Both the position numbers and the translations under genes were made by a program. Under the pieces are notes generated by a model that did not search any database, was not told the DNA's origin, and saw nothing but the letters and a program-made list of their open reading frames with translations. A DNA stretch of 51,594 bases from CAMLOF01 sp041913045 (GTDB lineage Bacteria; Pseudomonadota; Gammaproteobacteria; Burkholderiales; Burkholderiaceae_C). Location: NCBI GenBank assembly GCA_041913045.1, contig JAYSGB010000030.1, positions 1 to 51,594 on the forward strand, in the 5' to 3' direction. Positions 8,121 to 16,857 of the stretch are shown here, one piece after another (position 1 is the first letter of the stretch; every line of letters starts with the position of its first letter).

Positions 8121-8833
8121 ACACCCCCAGCCCTGCGGCAGCGCAAGCCCCCCGGGCGTGGCGGCCCATGGCGGTGCCCGAAGGCGTTGCACTGGTTTAC
8201 GCCGACGACGCGCTGCTGGTGTTCGACAAGCCCGCCGGCTTGCTTTCCGTGCCCGGCCGTGGCCCCGAGAACGCCGACTGCCTGAGCGCCCGCGCCCAGG
8301 CCCTGTGGCCTGACGCGCTGGTGGTGCACCGGCTGGACATGGGCACCTCGGGCCTGCTGGTGATGGCGCGCGGGCTGAAGGCGCAACGCACGCTTAGCCA
8401 CGCCTTCGCGCAGCGGCAGGTGCACAAACGCTACGTGGCTGTGGTGGCGGGTACACCCCAGCCCACGCAACCCGATGATGAAGGCTGGAGCGAGATCGAC
8501 CTGCCCCTGATCGTGGACTGGCCCAACCGCCCCAAGAGCAAGGTGGACTTCACGCTGGGCAAGCCCAGCCGCACACGTTGGCGCCTCCACCCCGCCCCGG
8601 CCAACGCAAGCATTCCAGCCAAGCGGCTGGAGCTGGAACCCGTCACCGGCCGTTCGCACCAGTTGCGCGTGCACCTGCAGGCCATGGGCCACCCCATCCT
8701 GGGGGATGAGCTTTACGCAGACGACACCGCGCTCGCCGCCGCGCCGCGCCTGCTGCTGCACGCCTGTTTACTGGACCTGCCCCACCCCGTCAGCGGCGAA
8801 CGCATGCAGTTCAACTGCCCTGCGCCTTTTTGA
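8117..8833 (+). CDS. RluA-family pseudouridine synthase
   Basis: About 238 residues from a TTG overlapping the recJ stop (TTGA), or 221 from the ATG at 8168, which lacks a visible ribosome site. The catalytic motif II is HRLDMGTSGLLV, with the catalytic Asp; motif I is VFDKPAGLLSVPGRG and motif III is KRLELEPVTGRSHQLRVHLQAMGHPILGD (split: RLELEPVTGRSHQLR then HPILGD). These mark an rRNA or tRNA uridine isomerase of the RluA class without an S4 domain, so RluA- or RluC-type substrate choice cannot be settled. It is co-directional with recJ and ends before a convergent gene. Confidence 0.87.
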   Translation: MNTPSPAAAQAPRAWRPMAVPEGVALVYADDALLVFDKPAGLLSVPGRGPENADCLSARAQALWPDALVVHRLDMGTSGLLVMARGLKAQRTLSHAFAQRQVHKRYVAVVAGTPQPTQPDDEGWSEIDLPLIVDWPNRPKSKVDFTLGKPSRTRWRLHPAPANASIPAKRLELEPVTGRSHQLRVHLQAMGHPILGDELYADDTALAAAPRLLLHACLLDLPHPVSGERMQFNCPAPF

Positions 8834-8858
8834 GGCTTGGCGCCCGAGCCAGGCGGAA

Positions 8859-9773
8859 TCAGCCCAGCAGTTCCTGTATTTGTGGCACGGCCTGTTCGGC
8901 GGCGCGCCGCCCTTCGGTGATGGCCGCCGCACCCCGGTGGTAATCCATCGCGGCAATGTCCGACAGGCGCGGGCGAATCACCACGTCCGCAGGCTCGCCC
9001 GCCAGGCGGCTTTGCGTGATGCGCACCTGCATGATGTTGAGACTCGTGGACAGCACATCCAGCATGGAAGGCGCGTCTGCCTGTTCCGCCTGACCATTGC
9101 CCAGCCAGTTGCGCCACTGAAAGCGCCCCAGAATCGCATCCACCACGCCCTTGCCTTCCTTGGGCGCGGCGGGTGGCTTCATGCGGCCAGACACACGGTT
9201 GCGTCGCCCCAGCAATTGCCAGTTCAGGTCCACCGCGATTACGAAATCCGCCCCCATGGCCCGGCACAGGGAGACGGGCACCGGGTTCACCAAACCGCCG
9301 TCCACCAGCAACTGGCCATCACGCTGCGCGGGGGTGAACAAACCCGGCAAGGCCACCGATGCACGCACTGCGTCGATCACCGGGCCTTCGCGCAGCCATA
9401 TCTCTCGGCCAGTGGACAGTTCGGTCGCCACACAGCCATAGGGTTTGGCCAGTGACTCAATACCCGCATCCGCAAAACGCGCGCGGAAAAAATCGACCAG
9501 CTTGCTGCCTTCCACCAGGCCCCCGCCCATCTTGAAGTCCAGCAGACCGATCACCTGCTGCCAGGTAAGGGCCTTGACCCAGGGCTCCAGCCGGTCCAGC
9601 TCACCGGCGGCGTAAGCGGCCCCCACCAGCGAGCCGATGGAGGTGCCGCACACGATGTCAGGCGAAATACCCGCTGCCTCCAGCGCGCGGATCACCCCGA
9701 TGTGCGCCCAACCGCGCGCCGAGCCGCTGCCCAGCGCCAGGCCGATGCGGGGACGTTGCGGCTGGCTCGCCAC
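8859..9773 (-). CDS. rssA: Patatin-like phospholipase, RssA type
   Basis: A 304-residue patatin-fold hydrolase. It shows the oxyanion motif GSGSARGWAHIG (residues 15-26), the nucleophile elbow GTSIGSLVG with the catalytic Ser, and the DGG motif (LLVDGGLVNPVPV) holding the catalytic Asp. It is predicted cytoplasmic, with no signal peptide. The start is a GTG with a weak ribosome site. It lies 19 bases after scoB in the same direction, so it probably shares the scoAB operon; a role in lipid or polyester turnover feeding acetoacetyl-CoA is possible but is inference. Confidence 0.87.
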   Translation of the reverse strand: MASQPQRPRIGLALGSGSARGWAHIGVIRALEAAGISPDIVCGTSIGSLVGAAYAAGELDRLEPWVKALTWQQVIGLLDFKMGGGLVEGSKLVDFFRARFADAGIESLAKPYGCVATELSTGREIWLREGPVIDAVRASVALPGLFTPAQRDGQLLVDGGLVNPVPVSLCRAMGADFVIAVDLNWQLLGRRNRVSGRMKPPAAPKEGKGVVDAILGRFQWRNWLGNGQAEQADAPSMLDVLSTSLNIMQVRITQSRLAGEPADVVIRPRLSDIAAMDYHRGAAAITEGRRAAEQAVPQIQELLG

Positions 9774-9792
9774 GGGGTGCCTAGTGCGCGCC

Positions 9793-10431
9793 TCAGATCA
9801 GCGGCACACCCGTCTTGCTCTGGATGAACTCGCGCGTCACGCCGTCGGCCAGCTCCACGAGCTTCAAGCCTTCGGGCGTCACGTCCATCACGCCCAGGTC
9901 GGTGATGATGCGGTCCACCACGCCCTTGCCAGTGAGCGGCAGGGTGCACTCGGGCAGGATCTTCAGGTCCTCGGTGCCGTCCTTCTTCTTGGCCACGTGC
10001 TCCATCAGCACGATCACGCGTTTTACGCCTGCCACCAGGTCCATCGCGCCGCCCATGCCCTTGACCATCTTGCCCGGGATCATCCAGTTGGCCAGGTCAC
10101 CCTTGTGCGTGACCTGCATGGCGCCCAGGATGGACAGGTTGATCTTGCCGCCACGGATCATGGCGAAAGACTGGTCGGAGCCGAAGATGGACGAGCCTTT
10201 GATGGTCGTCACTGTCTGCTTGCCAGCGTTGATCAGGTCGGCATCCACCTCGTCCTCGTAGGGGAAGGGGCCGATGCCCAGCATGCCGTTCTCGCTCTGC
10301 AGCCACACCTCGATGTGGTCGGGCACATGGTTGGCCACGAGCGTGGGAATGCCGATGCCGAGGTTCACGTAGAAGCCGTCTTCCAGCTCTTTCGCCGCGC
10401 GCGCGGCCATCTGGTCTTGGGTCCAGGGCAT
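9793..10431 (-). CDS. scoB: 3-oxoacid CoA-transferase subunit B
   Basis: A 212-residue beta subunit of a family I CoA-transferase. The motif SENGMLGIGPFP carries the catalytic Glu that forms the acyl-glutamyl and CoA-thioester intermediates. NLGIGIPTLVANH and GAMDLVAGVKR are further family blocks. I start it at 10431 (MPWTQDQMAARAA) because a GGAG site sits seven bases upstream. It pairs with ScoA 14 bases upstream to move CoA from succinyl-CoA to acetoacetate or a similar oxoacid. Confidence 0.93.
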   Translation of the reverse strand: MPWTQDQMAARAAKELEDGFYVNLGIGIPTLVANHVPDHIEVWLQSENGMLGIGPFPYEDEVDADLINAGKQTVTTIKGSSIFGSDQSFAMIRGGKINLSILGAMQVTHKGDLANWMIPGKMVKGMGGAMDLVAGVKRVIVLMEHVAKKKDGTEDLKILPECTLPLTGKGVVDRIITDLGVMDVTPEGLKLVELADGVTREFIQSKTGVPLI

Positions 10432-10445
10432 GTCTGTTCTCCTGA

Positions 10446-11150
<705 letters not shown>

Positions 11151-11195
11151 GCTTGCACGCTCCTGTCTGAAGGTGGAAAGGTAAAACCGTACGAT

Positions 11196-11217
11196 ACTAC
11201 GTAATGGCATACGTAGT
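11196..11217. promoter_or_regulatory. Perfect palindromic operator between scoA and a LuxR-type gene
   Basis: ACTACGTA-6-TACGTAGT, eight-base arms with no mismatch, in the 106-base divergent intergenic region. It sits 46-67 bases upstream of scoA and 40-61 bases upstream of the regulator. A dimeric NarL/FixJ-type HTH is the obvious candidate binder because its gene is adjacent; that link is inference. Confidence 0.7.
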
Positions 11218-11256
11218 TTTGCCTAAAGGCCAACCCCTAGCCCACCCCTGCGCCAC

Positions 11257-11811
11257 ATGGACACCGACTACCGCCTGGCCTTCGATCTGGCCCCCGTGGG
11301 GCTGGTGCTGTCGCGCCACCGCACCATGGTGGACTGCAACCAGGCCGTGTGCGACATGTTCGGCGCCAGCCGCGACCAGCTGGTCGGTCAGTCCTTCCAG
11401 ATCCTCTACCCCAGCGCCGACGAGTACGAACGCATTGGCGAACGCATCGCGCCCATCCTCAACGCCAAGGGCCACTACTCCGACGAACGTGTGATGAAGC
11501 GCGTGGACGGCCGCTTCAAGGGCGAGCTGTTCTGGTGCCACGTGACCGGCCGCGCGCTGGACCGCAAAGACCCGCACGCAGCGGGCATCTGGAGCTTCGA
11601 GGACCTCAGCTCGCGCCGCCCCGTCAAGGCCGAACTCACGGCTCGCGAACGCGAGGTAGCCGCCCTGGTCACCAAGGGCCTCACGGCCAAGGAAATCGGG
11701 AAGGCGCTGGGCATCAGCCCGCGCACGGTGGAAATCTACCGCGCCCGGCTGATGCGCAAGTACCAGGCCAGCAGCGCGGCCGACCTCATACAACGCCTCA
11801 TCGCTGGCTGA
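11257..11811 (+). CDS. PAS-domain LuxR-type transcriptional regulator
   Basis: A 184-residue regulator: an N-terminal PAS domain (about residues 3-112, with FDLAPVGLVLSRHR and WSFEDLSSRR) and a C-terminal NarL/FixJ HTH (residues 124-184: ELTAREREVAALVTKGLTA, IGKALGISPRTVEIYRARLM). There is no phosphoreceiver domain, so the PAS domain probably senses a ligand or redox signal directly. It is divergent from scoAB, suggesting that it controls the CoA-transferase operon and itself through the palindrome at 11196-11217. Confidence 0.88.
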   Translation: MDTDYRLAFDLAPVGLVLSRHRTMVDCNQAVCDMFGASRDQLVGQSFQILYPSADEYERIGERIAPILNAKGHYSDERVMKRVDGRFKGELFWCHVTGRALDRKDPHAAGIWSFEDLSSRRPVKAELTAREREVAALVTKGLTAKEIGKALGISPRTVEIYRARLMRKYQASSAADLIQRLIAG

Positions 11812-11843
11812 ATCCGCTGGCCATGCCAACAAGGAGACCGGAC

Positions 11844-12440
11844 ATGCCCCCCACCCTGGAAGACCTGCTGGCACGCATCAAGGACCTGGAGAACCAGGTG
11901 GACGACGAATACGCCCGCCTGCGCGCCGCGTTCGAGGAGCGCCGCAACGCACTGGCCGGGCGCTTCCTGGAACTGCAACGCCGCCAGAAGGTGGGGCTGT
12001 GGCGCTACCTGCGCGGTGCCCGGCTGGCCGTGTTGCTCACCGCTCCCATCATCTACAGTGGCTGGGTGGCCTTCCTGCTGCTGGATTTGTTCGTCAGCGT
12101 GTACCAGGCGGTGTGCTTCCCCATCTACGGCATACCCAAGGTACGCCGGGCAGACTACCTGGTGTTCGACCGTGGCGACCTGCCCTACCTGAACATCATC
12201 GAAAAATTCAACTGCTTCTACTGCTCCTACGGCAACGGCGTGGTGGCCTTTGCCCGCGAGGTGGCCGCCCGCACCGAGCAGTACTGGTGCCCCATCAAGC
12301 ACGCGAGGCGGCTGCATGGCGCACATGAACATTACCCGCGCTTCTTCGAGCACGGCGACGCCGAGGCCTTCCGCCAGGGGCTGGAGCGGCTGCGCCAGCA
12401 GTACGGGCCGCCAAAACCACCCGCTGGCGGGCAAGGCTGA
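11844..12440 (+). CDS. Unassigned membrane-anchored protein with CxxC and WCPIKHAR motifs
   Basis: 198 residues. Residues 1-50 are charged and probably coiled coil (LEDLLARIKDLENQ...). One or two membrane segments lie at about 61-90 (LAVLLTAPIIYSGWVAFLLL). The cytoplasmic-looking tail has NCFYCSYGNG (Cys124, Cys127), then YWCPIKHARR (Cys149, His153). Three Cys and a His are a plausible metal site. I do not recognise a named family, though the motif block looks strongly constrained. The ATG at 11844 is preceded by AAGGAG. It follows the PAS-LuxR gene by 32 bases and may be co-transcribed. Function unknown. Confidence 0.75.
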   Translation: MPPTLEDLLARIKDLENQVDDEYARLRAAFEERRNALAGRFLELQRRQKVGLWRYLRGARLAVLLTAPIIYSGWVAFLLLDLFVSVYQAVCFPIYGIPKVRRADYLVFDRGDLPYLNIIEKFNCFYCSYGNGVVAFAREVAARTEQYWCPIKHARRLHGAHEHYPRFFEHGDAEAFRQGLERLRQQYGPPKPPAGGQG

Positions 12441-12460
12441 CAAGCGCCAGCGGGCGGGCC

Positions 12461-12847
12461 TCAGCCCTTCGGGCCGTCCACCACCTCCGCCGCCGTGCGG
12501 AACGCCTCCACCGCCGTTGGCAGGCCGCAGTAGATGCTGGCGTGCAGCAGCACTTCCTGGATCTCCTGCGGGGTGGCGCCGTTGTTCAGCGCGCCACGCA
12601 CATGCCCCTTGAGCTCATGCTGCTTGCCCATGGCCGTCAGCAAGGCCACGGTGACCAGACTGCGGGTCTTCAAATCCAGCCCAGGGCGCTGCCACACGTC
12701 GCCCCACGCATTGCGGGTGATGTACTGCTGCAGCGGTGCGGTGAACTCGGTGAGCCCGCTGAAGGCACGTTCCACGAAGTCCTCGCCCATCACCTGCTTG
12801 CGCATGGCCAGGCCCTTGTCGAAATCCTTCTCTCCGGTGGTGCTCAT
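12461..12847 (-). CDS. pcaC: Carboxymuconolactone decarboxylase-family protein (PcaC-like)
   Basis: A 128-residue AhpD-like fold protein whose length matches 4-carboxymuconolactone decarboxylase. Diagnostic blocks are RNAWGDVWQRPGLDLKTRSL, TAMGKQHELKGHVRGALNNG and EVLLHASIYCGLPTAVEAF. There is a single Cys in the last motif rather than the AhpD CxxC pair, so PcaC-type decarboxylation fits better than peroxidase activity. No other protocatechuate genes are nearby, so the exact substrate is uncertain. The start MSTTGEKDF has an AGGAG site; the longer frame is not needed. Confidence 0.8.
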   Translation of the reverse strand: MSTTGEKDFDKGLAMRKQVMGEDFVERAFSGLTEFTAPLQQYITRNAWGDVWQRPGLDLKTRSLVTVALLTAMGKQHELKGHVRGALNNGATPQEIQEVLLHASIYCGLPTAVEAFRTAAEVVDGPKG

Positions 12848-12893
12848 GGTGTGTTCTCCTGCGGGAAGTTGGTTTTGCGAGAGCATACCCGGC

Positions 12894-12940
12894 TTGTCCA
12901 CGCAGCCTGTGGTCGAAGCTGTGGACAAACACGTGGACAA
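12894..12940. promoter_or_regulatory. Cluster of three DnaA-box-like 9-mers
   Basis: CGTGGACAA on the minus strand at 12894-12902, TGTGGACAA at 12920-12928 and CGTGGACAA at 12932-12940 on the plus strand. Each is one or two bases from the DnaA consensus TGTGGATAA. They fill the gap between the pcaC-like gene and dinB. Confidence 0.4.
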
Positions 12941-13011
12941 TCACGCAAGGCCGCGCCAGCATTGGTTTTCTGGGGCGTGCTCAAAATTCAAGCAACCCAG
13001 CCTTTTCGCCC

Positions 13012-14214
13012 TTGAGACGCATTGCCCACCTGGACATGGACGCCTTCTACGCGTCCGTCGAGCTGCTGCGCTACCCGCAGCTGCGTGGCCTGCCCGTGCT
13101 CATCGGCGGGCGCCGCCGCCCGCAGGACGAACACCTCCTGCACCCGGGTGACGGCCGCGCGCTGGCCGAGCTGCCGCTCGACGCCTTTGCACGCGTGAAG
13201 GACTATGTTGGGCGCGGTGTCATCACCACCGCCACCTACGCGGCGCGGGCGTTCGGCGTGGGCTCTGCCATGGGTCTGATGAAGGCCGCGCGCCTTTGCC
13301 CAGACGCCATCCTGCTGCCGGTGGACTTCGATGAGTACCGGCGTTACTCCCGCATGTTCAAGAAGGTGATCACCGAACTGGCGCCGGTGATGGAGGACCG
13401 GGGCGTGGACGAGGTCTACATCGACTTCACCGACGCGCCCGGCGGCCAGCGCGAGGGGGGGCGGGTGCTGGCACGCCTCATCCAAAAAAGCATCTTCGAC
13501 GCCACCGGTCTGACCTGTTCCATAGGCGTGGCACCGAACAAGCTGCTGGCCAAGATGGCCAGCGAGTTCAACAAGCCCAACGGCATCTCCATCGTATTTG
13601 ATAGCGACCTGGAAGGCCTGATCTGGCCCCTGCCCTGCCGCAAGATCAACGGCATAGGCCCGCAAACCGACCGCAAGCTCACAGAGCAAGGTATCCACAC
13701 CATAGGTGAGCTGGCACAGCAACCCTTGCCCAAGCTGGTGGAACTGTTCGGTAACAGCCATGGCCGCTGGCTGCATGAGGCCGCCTGGGGCCGCGACGAA
13801 CGCGCCGTGCAAACTCACAGCGAACCCGTTAGCATGAGCCGCGAAACCACCTTTGAGCGCGACATGCACGCCCGGCGCGACCGGCAGGCACTTGGTGAGG
13901 TGTTCACCCGCCTGTGCGAACAGGTGGCTGCCGACCTGCAACGCAAGGGCTACGTAGCCCGGGCGGTGGCCGTCAAGCTCAGGTACGACAACTTCAAGAT
14001 CGTCACGAGACACCAGAAACTCGACCACGCCGTGAACGACGCAGCCACCTTGCGGCATGGCGCCGGTCTGGCGCTCAAACGCGCACCGCTGGACCGCCCG
14101 CTGCGCCTGTTGGGCGTTCGAGCGGATGGACTTTCACGTCCTGACACCCCGGAAAAAACCGGTGCTTCCAACCGCTTACTGCCAGATACACCCCGACAGG
14201 GCAAGCTATTCTGA
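13012..14214 (+). CDS. dinB: DNA polymerase IV (Y-family, DinB)
   Basis: A 400-residue translesion polymerase. The palm motifs are HLDMDAFYASVE (catalytic Asp8) and GVDEVYIDF (catalytic Asp-Glu). The helix-hairpin-helix thumb block is KINGIGPQTDRKL, and CSIGVAPNKLLAKMASEFNKP is a Y-family hallmark. Compared with E. coli DinB there is an insert after residue 30 (Arg/His-rich, to about residue 70) of the type seen in some betaproteobacteria. The start is TTG; upstream frames stop. There is no obvious LexA box or beta-clamp motif near the usual position, though the last residues RQGKLF could serve as a clamp-binding tail. Confidence 0.92.
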   Translation: MRRIAHLDMDAFYASVELLRYPQLRGLPVLIGGRRRPQDEHLLHPGDGRALAELPLDAFARVKDYVGRGVITTATYAARAFGVGSAMGLMKAARLCPDAILLPVDFDEYRRYSRMFKKVITELAPVMEDRGVDEVYIDFTDAPGGQREGGRVLARLIQKSIFDATGLTCSIGVAPNKLLAKMASEFNKPNGISIVFDSDLEGLIWPLPCRKINGIGPQTDRKLTEQGIHTIGELAQQPLPKLVELFGNSHGRWLHEAAWGRDERAVQTHSEPVSMSRETTFERDMHARRDRQALGEVFTRLCEQVAADLQRKGYVARAVAVKLRYDNFKIVTRHQKLDHAVNDAATLRHGAGLALKRAPLDRPLRLLGVRADGLSRPDTPEKTGASNRLLPDTPRQGKLF

Positions 14215-14237
14215 TCAATCAAAACAAAATCATCAAA

Positions 14238-14266
14238 TTGATAGTGTTTCGAGCAAAAATCAAAAT
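14238..14266 (+). promoter_or_regulatory. Possible sigma-70 promoter of the chemoreceptor gene
   Basis: TTGATA, 17 bases, CAAAAT in the AT-rich gap between dinB and the chemoreceptor gene. The -10 is weak. I saw no FliA (sigma-28) promoter in the gap. Confidence 0.3.
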
Positions 14267-14405
14267 TGTTATTGCATAGAATCTCCACACAACTTCACAG
14301 GCATTTGTCACGCAGGCCGTCGTATGGGACCATTGCACACCGCCTCGCCTGTCAGAAACACACCAATCAACGCCCGGCCATGAGCGCCGCTGCACAGGAG
14401 ACGCC

Positions 14406-15971
14406 ATGAAACTCAACCTGCCCGTGACCCAGCAGGAGTACGACTACCCTGGGGCCGAGATGCTGGTGTCCACCACCGACACCAAGGGCTACATCACCCA
14501 CTGCAACCAGGCCTTCATCAAGGTCAGCGGCTATTCGCATGATGAGTTGCTGGGACAGAACCACAACCTCATCCGCCACCCCGACATGCCGCCAGAGGGC
14601 TTCAAAGACCTCTGGGCCACCATTGGCCGGGGTCTGCCCTGGACCGGGCTGGTGAAGAACCGCCGCAAGAACGGCGACCATTACTGGGTCGTGGCCAACG
14701 TCACGCCCATCATGGAAAACGGCAAGCCGGTGGGTTACCTGTCGGTGCGCACCAAGCCTACGCGCGAGCAGATTCAGGCAGCCGATGCCCTGTACGCGCA
14801 GATCGGCCGCGAGCGCGAAAGCGGCCGCCACACCCTTACCTTGAACAGGGGCCAGGTGCGCCTGCTGGGCTGGCGCGGCTGGCTGCAGTCGCTGCGGCAC
14901 TTGTCGTCCACCCAGCAGATGGGGCTGGGCATGCTGATCATCGTTGTGCTGGGCATGCTGCCCCTGCTGGCGCCTGCCTCGTTGAAGTCAGGCATGGCGG
15001 GCGTGGCCTTGCATCTGGTGGCCTTGCTGATAGGTGCAGGTGGTGTCATGGCGTGGTTCCACTCGCGCTTTGCGAAGGCCATCGACGAAGCGGACCGCTT
15101 CGCGCGCGACCTGGCAAGTTGCAACCTCAAGACCCAGGTCGACAACCATTTCCCCGACCCGATGGGCACGCTCATACGCAAGCTGCAACAGGTTCAGCTG
15201 AACCTGCGCGCCGTGATCGGCGACGTGCGTAGCGAGATCCACGGCTTCAGCCGCTCGGCCAAGGAGATTGCCGACGGCAGCATGGACCTGTCCGCTCGCA
15301 CCGAATCGCAGGCCAGCAGCCTGGAGGAAACGGCCGCCTCCATGGAGGAACTGTCGAGCACCGTGAAGCAGACGGCCGACACCGCCGGGCGCGTCGCTCA
15401 GCAGACGCAGCACAGCGGAGAGGTGGCCGCACAAGGCCAGCAAGCCATCCGCGAGGTAGGTGCGTCCATGCAGGCCATCGAGACCTCGTCGCACAAGGTC
15501 AGCGAGATCATCTCGGTCATCGAAAGCATTGCGTTCCAGACCAACATCCTGGCGCTAAACGCAGCCGTGGAAGCCGCCCGTGCCGGTGAGCAGGGCCGGG
15601 GTTTTGCTGTGGTGGCTTCAGAGGTGCGCGCGCTGGCCCAGCGCAGCGCCAACGCCGCCAAGGAAATCCGCGACCTCATCAGCGATTCGGTGCAGCAGGT
15701 GAGCCAGGGTGCCCGCCAGATGCAGGACGCCGCCGCCACCATCGACGGTGTGGTGAGCGAGGTGGAAAAGGTGACCGAACTCGTGCTGCAGATCAACGCT
15801 GCCACGCACGAGCAGTCCCAGGGCATTGCTCAGGTGAACGAAGCGGTCACGCAGCTTGACAGCGTCACCCAGCAGAACGCCGCATTGGTGGAACAGTCCA
15901 CCGCAGCAGCAGCCAACCTCAACCAGAGCACCCGCAGTGTGGAAGAGGCCGTGGGCGTGTTCCGCCTCTGA
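14406..15971 (+). CDS. PAS-containing methyl-accepting chemotaxis protein (Aer-like)
   Basis: A 521-residue chemoreceptor. The N-terminal PAS domain (residues 15-120: GYITHCNQAFIKVSGYS, NLIRHPDMP, GLPWTGLVKNRRKNGDHYW) matches the Aer redox/oxygen sensor. A hairpin of two membrane segments (about 174-220) has almost no periplasmic part. A HAMP-like linker precedes the signalling domain, whose tip is IESIAFQTNILALNAAVEAA. It probably reports electron-transport state to CheA/CheW. The ATG follows an AGGAG. No other che gene is adjacent, so it is an orphan receptor. Confidence 0.92.
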   Translation: MKLNLPVTQQEYDYPGAEMLVSTTDTKGYITHCNQAFIKVSGYSHDELLGQNHNLIRHPDMPPEGFKDLWATIGRGLPWTGLVKNRRKNGDHYWVVANVTPIMENGKPVGYLSVRTKPTREQIQAADALYAQIGRERESGRHTLTLNRGQVRLLGWRGWLQSLRHLSSTQQMGLGMLIIVVLGMLPLLAPASLKSGMAGVALHLVALLIGAGGVMAWFHSRFAKAIDEADRFARDLASCNLKTQVDNHFPDPMGTLIRKLQQVQLNLRAVIGDVRSEIHGFSRSAKEIADGSMDLSARTESQASSLEETAASMEELSSTVKQTADTAGRVAQQTQHSGEVAAQGQQAIREVGASMQAIETSSHKVSEIISVIESIAFQTNILALNAAVEAARAGEQGRGFAVVASEVRALAQRSANAAKEIRDLISDSVQQVSQGARQMQDAAATIDGVVSEVEKVTELVLQINAATHEQSQGIAQVNEAVTQLDSVTQQNAALVEQSTAAAANLNQSTRSVEEAVGVFRL

Positions 15972-15980
15972 AAAACAAGC

Positions 15981-16856
15981 TTATTGCCGCGCCGTGCGCA
16001 CGCTCGGCGGTGGCGTCTGCGGGTGGCTGGTGCGCCAGGGGTTGATGTCCAGCCCCCCACGGCGGGTGTAGCGCGCGTACACGCTCAGTTTGGTGGGGCG
16101 GCAACGCGTCCAAACGTCCATGAAGATGCGCTCCACGCACTGCTCATGGAATTCGTTGTGGTTGCGAAAGCTCACGATGTAGCGCAGCAGGCCCGCCTGA
16201 TCGATGGGTGCGCCGCTGTAGGCGATGCGCACACTGCCCCAATCGGGCTGACCGGTCACCAGGCAGTTGCTCTTGAGCAGGTCGCTCACCAGCACCTCGT
16301 CCGCCACCGCCTGGCTGTGGTCGGCCTGCAGCCATTGCGGCGCAGGCTCGTAGTCGGTGCACTCCACGTCCAACCGGTCCAGGCTCAGACCGTCAAGCTC
16401 GTGCATCTTTTCCTGGCCGAACATGTCAGGCGTCAGCACGCGCACACCCACGGCGCCCTGGCGCTCGGCGCCGCGCCACACGGCTTCGCTCAGGTCCGCG
16501 CGCAGGCGGTCCTGTACGGCCTGTGCGTCGGCAAACACGGTGTTGTTGAAGCTGTTCAGGTAGAGCTTGAAGGACTTGCTCTCCACGATGTTGGGCGTTT
16601 CGCACGGCACGGTCACGTGGGCCAGGGCCACCTGGGGTTTGCCGCGCGGGTTGAGCCAGCTCAGTTCATAGGCCGTCCAAAAGTCGGCCCCCGTGAAGGG
16701 CACTGAACCCTGAAGGCCGATCTCAGCACGCTTGGGCGCACGCGGCAGGGGAAAGAGCAGCGACGGGTCGTACCGGTCCTTGTAGGCCGAGACCTTGCCC
16801 AACTCGGAATGCTCGGGCTGGTGCTGGCTGGGGTGCTGTGCAGGGTGCATGGACAT
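15981..16856 (-). CDS. queF: NADPH-dependent 7-cyano-7-deazaguanine reductase QueF
   Basis: A 291-residue tunnel-fold enzyme of the long (E. coli-type) QueF class. The QueF motif ESKSFKLYLNSFN, which contributes to NADPH and substrate binding, is at about residue 95; the catalytic Cys is in SNCLVTGQPDWG. It reduces preQ0 to preQ1 in queuosine synthesis. The start at 16856 (MSMHPAQHP) sits one base after the upstream stop, and the longer frame is a shadow. It is the third gene of a yaaA-oxygenase-queF run on the minus strand. Confidence 0.93.
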   Translation of the reverse strand: MSMHPAQHPSQHQPEHSELGKVSAYKDRYDPSLLFPLPRAPKRAEIGLQGSVPFTGADFWTAYELSWLNPRGKPQVALAHVTVPCETPNIVESKSFKLYLNSFNNTVFADAQAVQDRLRADLSEAVWRGAERQGAVGVRVLTPDMFGQEKMHELDGLSLDRLDVECTDYEPAPQWLQADHSQAVADEVLVSDLLKSNCLVTGQPDWGSVRIAYSGAPIDQAGLLRYIVSFRNHNEFHEQCVERIFMDVWTRCRPTKLSVYARYTRRGGLDINPWRTSHPQTPPPSVRTARQ

Positions 16857-16857
16857 C

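Noticed and set aside
6995..8761. Very long open frame (588 codons) on the minus strand opposite recJ and the pseudouridine synthase
   Set aside because: It is antisense to two clearly conserved proteins, has Arg/Ser/Pro-heavy composition and no motif. GC-rich codon use creates such shadows.
13947..13960. 14-base perfect palindrome GGGCTACGTAGCCC
   Set aside because: It is inside dinB coding sequence and shares only TACGTA with the scoA operator; probably chance from codon use.
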